From Bacillota bacterium (GTDB lineage: Bacteria; Bacillota; Clostridia; Saccharofermentanales; Fastidiosipilaceae), in NCBI GenBank assembly GCA_023388435.1, contig JAEWGG010000002.1, positions 14,215 through 78,214 of the forward strand: a DNA stretch of 64,000 nt, in the 5' to 3' direction. Positions 52,950 to 60,600 of this stretch are shown piece after piece. Made by a program: the position numbers and the translations under genes. Positions within the stretch are counted from its first letter, which is position 1, and each line of letters opens with the position of its first letter. Under the pieces are notes generated by a model, which was not told the origin of the DNA, searched no databases, and worked only from the letters and a program-made list of their open reading frames with translations.

Positions 52950-54881
52950 TCAGCTCAATTCCAGCTTGCCCGTGTACAGCTGATAGTAGGTCCCCTTCTG
53001 GGCCAGAAGCTCCTCATGGTCCCCGCGCTCAATAATGCGTCCGTGCTCCAGAACCATGATGGCATTGCTGTTGCGAATGGTCGAGAGGCGGTGGGCGATG
53101 ACAAAAACGGTGCGGCCCTCCATCAGGTTATCCATCCCCCGCTGGACGATGCGCTCCGTGCGGGTGTCAATGGAGCTTGTCGCCTCATCCAGAATGAGGA
53201 CGGGCGGATTGGCGATGGCCGCTCGGGCGATGGACAGCAGCTGGCGCTGGCCCTGGGACAGCTCCTCCCCCTCACCGCTGATCTGCGTGTTGTAGCCCTC
53301 CGGCAACATGCGGATGAAGTGGTCGGCATAGGCCAATTTCGCAGCAGCCACCACCTCTTCATCCGTCGCATCCAGCTTACCGTAACGGATGTTGTCGGCG
53401 ATGCTGCCCGTAAAGAGATGGGTGTCCTGGAGCACCACTGCCAGGGAGCGGCGCAGGTCATCCTTGCGGATGTCCTGGATGTCGATGCCGTCGTAAAGGA
53501 TACGGCCTTTTTGGACGTCATAAAAGCGGTTGATCAGGTTGGTGATCGTCGTCTTGCCCGCACCTGTGGAACCGACGAAGGCCAGTTTCTGTCCCGGCTT
53601 AGCGTAGAGTTGGATGTCGTGGAGCACGGTATTTTTACCGTCATAGGAGAAGCTCATATCCTCAATACGCACATCCCCGCGCAGTTCGGTGTAACGGGGC
53701 TGCTGGCCAGCGGGGCGCTTCCAGGCCCAGCGGCCCGTCCGCTCCTGACACTCTTCCAGGCTACCATCCGGCAGGCGGCGCACGTTGACGAGTTCAATCT
53801 GCCCCTCGTCCCTCTCCTGGGGAGCGTCAATCAAGGCAAAAATCCGCTCGGCGCCAGCCAGGGCCATGGCGATGGAGTTGAACTGCTGGGCCATGCCCAT
53901 GAAGGGCTGGGTGAAGGTCTTGGAGAGCTGCAAGAAAGCCGCAATGGTGCCGATGGTCAAGCCTCCGATGCCCGTCACGCTGAGCACGCCGCCAACAACC
54001 GCGACGAAGACGAAGAAGAGGTTGCCAATGTTGCCGATCAGCGGCCCCATACTGCTGGCATAGCTGTGCGCCTTGCTGGCCCGCTCATAGAGGGCCGCAT
54101 TCAGCTGGTCGAATTCCTCCATAGAGATCTGTTCATGATTAAAGACTTTGACCACCCGCTGACCGTGCATGCGCTCCTCGACGAAACCCGTAAGTTCTGC
54201 CAGACGGCGCTGCTGGGCCATGAAGTGCTGAGCGCTGGACCCGCCTACCCGCTTGAGCACGACGAACATCAGAGCGATGACCAGTAATGTGGTCAGGGTG
54301 AGCACAGGGCTGATAACCAGCATGGAAATAAAGGCCGAGATGATACTGACTGCCGAGGACAGGCCCTGGGGTATGGACTGGTTGATCATCTGGCGCAGGG
54401 CGTCGGTATCATTGGTATAGAGGCTCATGACCTCACCGTGGCTGTGCTGGTCGAAGTAGGCGACGGGCAGCTCCTGCATATGACGGAACATGTCGTCGCG
54501 CACATCTTTTAACACCCGCTGACCGATGGTGACCATCATGCGGTTGTAGAACCAGGTGCAGCAGACCACAAAGGCAAAGAAGAGGGCCATGACGGTCAGG
54601 GCCTGATAGAGCTCCCTGAAATTCCAGTCCAGCTGCCCCAGATGCGGCAGTATGATCTGGTCCAGAAAATAGCGCAGACCGAGGGAAATGGCGAGGATAC
54701 CGAGACTGCTAAAAATAATGCTGATGCAGACCAGCCAGAAGACGAGCTTGTTGCGGCGAAAGATATAACGGAACAGGCGGCGGATGGTCTCCAGCGGATT
54801 TTCCGCGGACTTGCCACGCTGGTTGTGCCCCTTATAAGCGGCGCGCTTGTCCCGGGCCAGGCCCTGTTCTTTTTTACTCAT
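52950..54881 (-). CDS. ABC exporter subunit, catalytic type
   Basis: The 643-residue protein has a basic start, a six-segment membrane domain (about 60-340), and a nucleotide-binding domain with GSTGAGKTTITNLI (Walker A), LSQGQRQLLSIARAAI (signature) and LILDEATSSIDT (Walker B with catalytic Glu). Insertions between domains (about 350-400) carry RTGRWAWKRPAGQ. It overlaps the partner gene by 8 bases. With the partner it forms a heterodimeric exporter of the BmrCD/TM287-288 type. Start at 54881 has GGGAGG ahead; the longer frame to 54971 is a shadow of the partner gene end. Confidence 0.92.
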   Translation of the reverse strand: MSKKEQGLARDKRAAYKGHNQRGKSAENPLETIRRLFRYIFRRNKLVFWLVCISIIFSSLGILAISLGLRYFLDQIILPHLGQLDWNFRELYQALTVMALFFAFVVCCTWFYNRMMVTIGQRVLKDVRDDMFRHMQELPVAYFDQHSHGEVMSLYTNDTDALRQMINQSIPQGLSSAVSIISAFISMLVISPVLTLTTLLVIALMFVVLKRVGGSSAQHFMAQQRRLAELTGFVEERMHGQRVVKVFNHEQISMEEFDQLNAALYERASKAHSYASSMGPLIGNIGNLFFVFVAVVGGVLSVTGIGGLTIGTIAAFLQLSKTFTQPFMGMAQQFNSIAMALAGAERIFALIDAPQERDEGQIELVNVRRLPDGSLEECQERTGRWAWKRPAGQQPRYTELRGDVRIEDMSFSYDGKNTVLHDIQLYAKPGQKLAFVGSTGAGKTTITNLINRFYDVQKGRILYDGIDIQDIRKDDLRRSLAVVLQDTHLFTGSIADNIRYGKLDATDEEVVAAAKLAYADHFIRMLPEGYNTQISGEGEELSQGQRQLLSIARAAIANPPVLILDEATSSIDTRTERIVQRGMDNLMEGRTVFVIAHRLSTIRNSNAIMVLEHGRIIERGDHEELLAQKGTYYQLYTGKLELS

Positions 54882-56628
54882 GATCTTCACCTCCCTTATT
54901 CTGGAGTTCGTAGACTTCGCGGTAGATTGGACTGGTCTGGAGCAGTTCCTCCGAGCTGCCCTGGGCGACAATGCGCCCCTCGTCCATAATTAGAATGATG
55001 TCTGCCTCTTCTATGGAGGAGATGCGCTGTGAAATAATAATCTTTGTCGTATCGGGAAGGGTGCGGCGCAGGGCCTCACGGATTCGGGCGTCCGTCTTAG
55101 TATCTACCGCACTGGTTGAGTCGTCGAGGATCAGAATGCGCGGCTTCTTGAGCAGGGCACGGGCGATACATAGGCGCTGCTTCTGTCCCCCAGAGACATT
55201 GTTACCGCCCTGGGAAATCAGGGTGTTATAGCCCTCGGGAAAGTCTTGAATGAAGCTGTCGGCCTGGGCCTCACGACAGACTGCCTGAACCTCCTCATCC
55301 GTAGCCTGGGGATTACCCCAACGAACGTTCTCATAAATGCTCCCCGTAAAGAGAAGATTCTTCTGCAGAACCATGGATACCGCATCACGCAAACTGGCCA
55401 GATTATAGTTGCGCACATCCACGCCACCCACCTTAACCACGCCTTGCTGGACATCGTAGAGGCGGGGGATGAGCTGGACGAGGCTGGACTTCGACGAACC
55501 TGTGCCACCGAAGATGCCGACAGTAGCGCCCGACGGGATGTGCAGGTTGATCTGCTGGAGTACAGGCTGGTCACCTTCGCTGCCATAGCTGAAGTAGACA
55601 TCTTCGAAGTCGATGCTTCCGTCGGCGATTTCTGTAAGGGACTTAGGACGATCCTGCATCTCAGGCTCCTCCTCCAGGACCTCCCGGACGCGGTCGCGAC
55701 TGGCCTCCGAAATCATATTCATAATGAAGACGAAAGAGAGCAGCATCAGAGAAGTCAGGATCTGGATCGCGTAGACCACGACGCTGGTCAACTGGCCGAC
55801 CAGCATCTGTCCGCGCACGATATCTTTACTTCCCAGATAAAGAATACCCAGAATGATGCAGTAGATGGCCAGCTGCATGAGCGGGGCGTTCCAGGCCACC
55901 AGGCGTTCGGCCTTGGAGAAGAGCTGGAAAAGCTTGGTCGAGATGCCGGCAAACTTCTGATTCTCGTGCTCTTTACGCACATAGGCCTTGACTTCCCGCG
56001 CCGCGTGGACATTCTCCTGCACCACACAATTCAGCTCATCGTACATATCAAAGACACGAATAAAAATGGGATGGGCTAGCTTCGCCAGACCGACCAGTAC
56101 GAGGCCGATGAAGGGGATAGCAATGAGGAAGAGCAGGGCCACACGGGGGTTGATGGTCAGCGTCATGACCAGGGACAGGATGATCATGATGGGGGTGCGG
56201 GCCAGGAGGCGCAGGGTCAGCATATAGGCCATCTGAATGTTGTTAATATCCGTGGTCATGCGTGTGACAAGACTCGAGGCCTGAAAGTGGTCGATGTTCC
56301 CGAAGGAAAATTTCTGCACGCGATAAAAAATGTCCTGGCGCAAATTCTTAGCCAGACCGGCGCCCGCCCGGGCCCCGTGGATACCGGCACGGACGCCCAG
56401 ATAGAGGGCCACCAGGGTCAGGACCGTCAGGAGCAGGCCGCGCGTCAGAATGTAGGACATGCTGCCCTTCATAATGCCCTCATCAATGATCCCCGCCATG
56501 AGCAGGGGGATCAGCACCTCGCAAAAGACCTCCAAAATGACAAAAACCGGCGTCTTAATAGCCTCTCCTCGGAAGTCGCGTATGGCTTGAAAAATATTGA
56601 CTCGCTTTTTCTTCTTATCCTTAAGCAT
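54874..56628 (-). CDS. ABC exporter subunit, degenerate-site type
   Basis: The 584-residue protein has a six-segment membrane domain (10-320) and an NBD with GGTGSSKSSLVQL (Walker A), VSGGQKQRLCIARALL (signature) and ILILDDSTSAVDT (Walker B). The catalytic Glu after Walker B is Asp here, as in one partner of many heterodimeric exporters, which leaves one weakened ATP site. Substrate is not readable; such pairs export drugs, peptides or lipids. The MarR regulator lies 35 bases upstream and the catalytic partner follows. Confidence 0.92.
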   Translation of the reverse strand: MLKDKKKKRVNIFQAIRDFRGEAIKTPVFVILEVFCEVLIPLLMAGIIDEGIMKGSMSYILTRGLLLTVLTLVALYLGVRAGIHGARAGAGLAKNLRQDIFYRVQKFSFGNIDHFQASSLVTRMTTDINNIQMAYMLTLRLLARTPIMIILSLVMTLTINPRVALLFLIAIPFIGLVLVGLAKLAHPIFIRVFDMYDELNCVVQENVHAAREVKAYVRKEHENQKFAGISTKLFQLFSKAERLVAWNAPLMQLAIYCIILGILYLGSKDIVRGQMLVGQLTSVVVYAIQILTSLMLLSFVFIMNMISEASRDRVREVLEEEPEMQDRPKSLTEIADGSIDFEDVYFSYGSEGDQPVLQQINLHIPSGATVGIFGGTGSSKSSLVQLIPRLYDVQQGVVKVGGVDVRNYNLASLRDAVSMVLQKNLLFTGSIYENVRWGNPQATDEEVQAVCREAQADSFIQDFPEGYNTLISQGGNNVSGGQKQRLCIARALLKKPRILILDDSTSAVDTKTDARIREALRRTLPDTTKIIISQRISSIEEADIILIMDEGRIVAQGSSEELLQTSPIYREVYELQNKGGEDHE

Positions 56629-56663
56629 AGTTACCTCTTAATCTTCGCTGGCTGAGCTGGGCC

Positions 56664-57209
56664 TCAGCTCCGCTTCTCCAGACCCGCAGCCCGCTGCTTA
56701 CAGCGCATGTGAGCTCGCACAGCCTCCATCATCGGCAGGTTTTCCGCCTCTGGTGCCAGCCGCTGGTAGAGTTTTTCTGTAACCCGTACGAAGGCCTCCA
56801 GATCTTCCCTGTCTATGTCCTCTATCAGCCCCGACTCGAAGTCCGCCATTTCCTGAAGCATCTTCTCGCGGTAGCGCAGGGCCTCTTCCGTCGGGATGAT
56901 ACGGCGACTGCGGTTGTCCTGAGAGCTGAGTTCCTTAGCGATCAGGCCCTTTTGCTCCAGCTGTCCCAGCAGTGTGGAAAGGCTGGACTTGCGCAGGCGA
57001 AAAATATGCTCAATGTCCTTCTGGTAAATCTTCATCTCCGGATGCTTGGTCACCAGGAAAGACAGCACATAGGCCTGCATGGCCGAGAGTTCAGGCCAGT
57101 AATTCACCATCTGCTCCCCGCGCTGCTTGATAAGGTTCTGCAAGATGTGAATGCGCCAGACTATGTACTGGGTCTCCTTCTCCTGTGTTGCCTCTTTCAT
57201 CTCCCCCAT
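56664..57209 (-). CDS. MarR-family transcriptional regulator
   Basis: The 181-residue protein contains a winged helix: LSAMQAYVLSFLV, MKIYQKDIEHIFRLRKSSLSTLLGQLEQKGLIAKELSSQDNRSRRIIPTEEA (recognition helix plus wing DNRSRR), and dimer helices at both ends. It likely represses itself and the exporter genes and is released by an exported compound. It is first in the operon. TACGT-containing repeats overlap the promoter. Confidence 0.9.
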   Translation of the reverse strand: MGEMKEATQEKETQYIVWRIHILQNLIKQRGEQMVNYWPELSAMQAYVLSFLVTKHPEMKIYQKDIEHIFRLRKSSLSTLLGQLEQKGLIAKELSSQDNRSRRIIPTEEALRYREKMLQEMADFESGLIEDIDREDLEAFVRVTEKLYQRLAPEAENLPMMEAVRAHMRCKQRAAGLEKRS

Positions 57210-57285
57210 CCTCTCTCCGCCCCCTCTCGATCTTCTGGGTTCTGGATCCGTCTCCGTGCAAATTGGTACGTTGACGGAAAGTTTT

Positions 57286-57321
57286 CTTAACGTATTGTAC
57301 GTTTAAGTATTGTTCTGTTAC
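57286..57321 (-). promoter_or_regulatory. MarR promoter/operator
   Basis: Minus-strand GTAACA (57316-57321), 16 bases, TACAAT (57294-57299). An imperfect inverted repeat, CTTAACGTA-TTG-TACGTTTAAG (57286-57307), overlaps the -10, and the motif TACGT or its complement recurs at 57267, 57291, 57298 and 57319. This layout suits autorepression by the MarR protein. Confidence 0.5.
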
Positions 57322-57437
57322 GTACTATAATCTCGAAATTCTCTCCCTGTCAAGCACGCTGAGGTGAGCAGAAGGTCATTTTTGGGACTCTGACAAAACA
57401 GGCCATGCAGCCGCAAAAATCTTCTCGCCAAATCGCC

Positions 57438-57467
57438 CAAAATAAAAGAAGGGCCTCAAGGCCCTTC
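57438..57467 (-). terminator. Orphan minus-strand terminator
   Basis: A perfect 8-bp stem (57448-57455 with 57460-57467) followed on the minus strand by TTTTATTTT. No annotated gene reads into it from the right; it follows the 25-codon frame at 57488-57565. Confidence 0.7.
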
Positions 57468-57487
57468 TCGGATCAGTAGCAGCTCGG

Positions 57488-57565
57488 TTAGTTCCAGGTC
57501 CACACCGCCAATCGGGGGATAAAAAGCTTTCTATATGCGGTTTTTATCTCTTTTAATTTCGCCAT
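57488..57565 (-). CDS. Putative 25-residue small protein or sRNA
   Basis: An ATG at 57565 opens a frame of 25 codons ending TAA at 57490-57488, with weak SD AGGG 4 bases ahead and a terminator just after. Its product is short and basic with a hydrophobic C-terminal part (starts MAKLKEIKTAYRK). No homologue is recognised; the region is AT-rich against a GC-rich genome. A promoter was not clearly found. It could be a small protein, a regulatory RNA, or a chance frame. Confidence 0.3.
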   Translation of the reverse strand: MAKLKEIKTAYRKLFIPRLAVWTWN

Positions 57566-57643
57566 TTTACCCTATCTAAAGATTTTTACCTTACTAATTC
57601 TATACAAAACATCCTAAACAGAGTCTTCCAAGCCCGGATAATC

Positions 57644-57652
57644 TGATAGAAT
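57644..57652 (+). promoter_or_regulatory. Extended -10 promoter of the beta-galactosidase
   Basis: Plus-strand TGATAGAAT (TAGAAT at 57647-57652), about 37 bases before the start codon; AT-rich leader region upstream. -35 not clear. Confidence 0.5.
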
Positions 57653-57688
57653 AAAGCGGTCTACTATCAAATCTGCAAGGAGGCTCAT

Positions 57689-60600
57689 ATGCACCGAGCT
57701 CATCCCAAGTTCCGCAAACTATGCTGCGGCGTTTTGAGCGTATCGCTCCTCGCCGGCCTGTTTGGACTGCTGATTCCACCTCAGACTATTGAGGCGGCGG
57801 AAAAAGTTGTCGAGCGGGGGCCTGACCAGTGGCCCTCCCCAGTGGCGGACGGCGCTTACTGGTACAACGCGGTCTGGTCCGATCTCAAGCAGCCGAACTA
57901 CAATAAGAGCCGCGTCGTCGAGGACCGCTGCCTGCCCGCGCGCTCCTTTTTCATTCCGGCTCGTTCGGAGGAGGAGGCCATGCGGGGCGTGGATCACTGG
58001 CGTGAGTCCTCAACCTGGCAGTCTCTGAACGGCAGCTGGGACTTCCACCTTGTGCGCAAACCCGATGAGGTGGAGGTCAATTTCCACAAAGCGGACTTCG
58101 ATCCTGCCGCCAACGGTTGGGGGAAAATCGAAGTCCCCTCCTGCTGGCAGCTGGTCCCGAATGAAATTGGCGATGAGCCCATGTACAGCAACTGGTACTA
58201 TCACTGGGGCCAGAAAAACTGGCTCCCGGTCGGTGAGCCCAACGTGCCTGGTGAGCGTTTCAATTACGCTATGGCCTACGCTGGAACCGCGCCGAAGAAC
58301 TACAATCCAGTTGGACATTACATCCGCGATTTTGAGCTGAAATCCGAATATAAGAATGACGAGGTTATCCTGAACTTCCAGGGTGTTGAATCAGCCTTCT
58401 ACGTCTACGTCAATGGCCACTATGTCGGCTATAGCGAGGACAGCTTCACCCAGCATGAATTTGACATCACGAAGTATGTCAAACCCGAAGGCAAGAACCG
58501 TCTGGCGGTGCTGGTCTACCGCTGGAGTGACGGCTCTCTGCTGGAGAATCAGGACCTCGTCAACTATTCTGGTATCTTCCGCGACACGGGACTCATCTAC
58601 CGCAGCAAACGGGCCTCCATCCTGGACTTCAGCAACGAAATGACACTGCAGGAAGACGGCTCGCTGCGCCTGGATACACAGATCAAGACCAGCGCCCAAG
58701 CAAAGGCCGTACGTATGCGCCTCTACGACCCCCAGGGCCAGCTGGTTAAGACGGTGGACGCCCTGGACCAGGTGGGACAGATCTTTCTCTGCCGCATCGA
58801 TGTCCCCCAGCCCCAACTCTGGAGCACGGAATCACCCAGCCTCTACCACCAGGTTTTGGAGGTTCTGGATGAGCAGGGAATCACGGAATATGTCCCCTGG
58901 GACGTGGGTCTGCGTGAAATTTCCCTTCTCCAGCTGGAAAACGGCAAGACGAGCTACGCGATTAATGGTCAGCGCATCGTTTTCAAGGGTGTCAACCGCC
59001 ATGAACTCAACAACGACAAGGGCCGCGTTATGACTCTGGAGACCCTACATAAGGATCTGCAGCTGATGCGCCAGCACAATGTCAATGCCATTCGCTGCTC
59101 ACACTATCCGAATAATATCGACCTTTATATTCTGGCCGACCGCTATGGTCTCATGATCATGGACGAGGCCAATATGGAGACCCACGCCGCCGGCGGTCTG
59201 GGCGGCATCCCTATGGCGGTGGAGACCTTCCGCTACCCCTCCATTCACCGCTGTGCCAACATGTTTGAGCGCGACAAGAATTTTTCTTCCGTCGTCTCCT
59301 GGTCCAATGGTAACGAGTGTATTTTCTTCGCTAAACCTGCCGTAAATGACAACTACTCCTTCCGCCTGATGTACAAGTACATCAAGGAGCGGGACAAGCA
59401 GCGGCCCATCGTCCTGGAGCGTGACCCACGTGAAGGGGTCAGCGACATTCGCAGCCGCATGTACTGGCCGGCCAGCGAACACAGTATTGGCTACTCTGTA
59501 TTCGAAGGCATCCCCGGCAACGACAAAAAAGTCCTGGAGGACTCTGACACCCGCCCATACCTGCAGGTCGAATATGCCCATTCCATGGGTAACTCCCTGG
59601 GCTATTACAAAGAGTATTGGGATCTGTGGCGCCAGTATCCCCACGCCATGGGCGGTTTTATCTGGGACTGGGTCGACCAGAGCCCCCTTTGGCCCCTGCC
59701 CGAGGGTAAGACTGCCACGGGACCTTCCTACACGGCCGATGGCACGAAAGTCGCCTCTGGCGGTACACACTATCTGGCCTACGGCGGGGACTGGGCCATG
59801 GACAAGAACAACAACTTCAATAACTTCATGGACAATGGCCTTGTCTCCTCGGACCGGCACATGCATCACTCCCACCAGCAGCTGAAATACGTCCAGCAGA
59901 GCATACTTTTCAGCAATTACCAGCCGGAGACTGGAACGGTAGATGTCACGAACGAGTTCTCGTTCACACCCCTGTCCCACTACCAGCTCAGCCTCTCCGT
60001 CCTTAAGGACGGTCAGCCGCTGACTCTGAAAAACGGCCAGACTGAGTACGCACTGAATTGGGAGCTTGGGCCAGAGGCCAAGGCCAGCCTCCAGGTCCCT
60101 GACCTCGATGAAGTCATCCCTCAGGGCAAGGCTGTCCTGAAAGACAGCTCCGCTCTCTACCACCTCAAACTGGAGGCCAAGCTCAAGTCCGATGTGGGCC
60201 TCTGGGGCAAGACTGGCGACAGCATCGCCTTCGAGCAGTTCCAGCTCAACAAGGTCGACAAGAACAGTCTCAAGGTCCCCTTCCCTACTGAACTCAAGAA
60301 CCACGTTGAGGAAAACGAGCAGTACGTTGCCATCAGCAACGAGCGCCTGCACTTCGTCCTCGACAAGAAACTGGGACAGTGGACGGAATTTGCCAAGGAC
60401 GGCGTCAATTTCTTCGCCGATCCGAACGACAACAGTCCCCGCTTCCTGACCACGGACAAGCGCGAGATGCTTCCGGGCATGTATGCGAATTTCTGGCGCG
60501 CTCCAGTGGATAATGACCGCGAAAATGGCTGGCTTGACCGTGTGGCCCGCTGGCGAGAAGCCAACTTCTGGCGCAGCTCCGTAACGGTCACGGTGGACCA

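Noticed and set aside
57650..57663. Catabolite-response element near the beta-galactosidase start
   Set aside because: ATAAAGCGGTCTAC has too many mismatches to the cre consensus; likewise only a half-site (TGAAAGCG) near 2290 before the GH20 gene.
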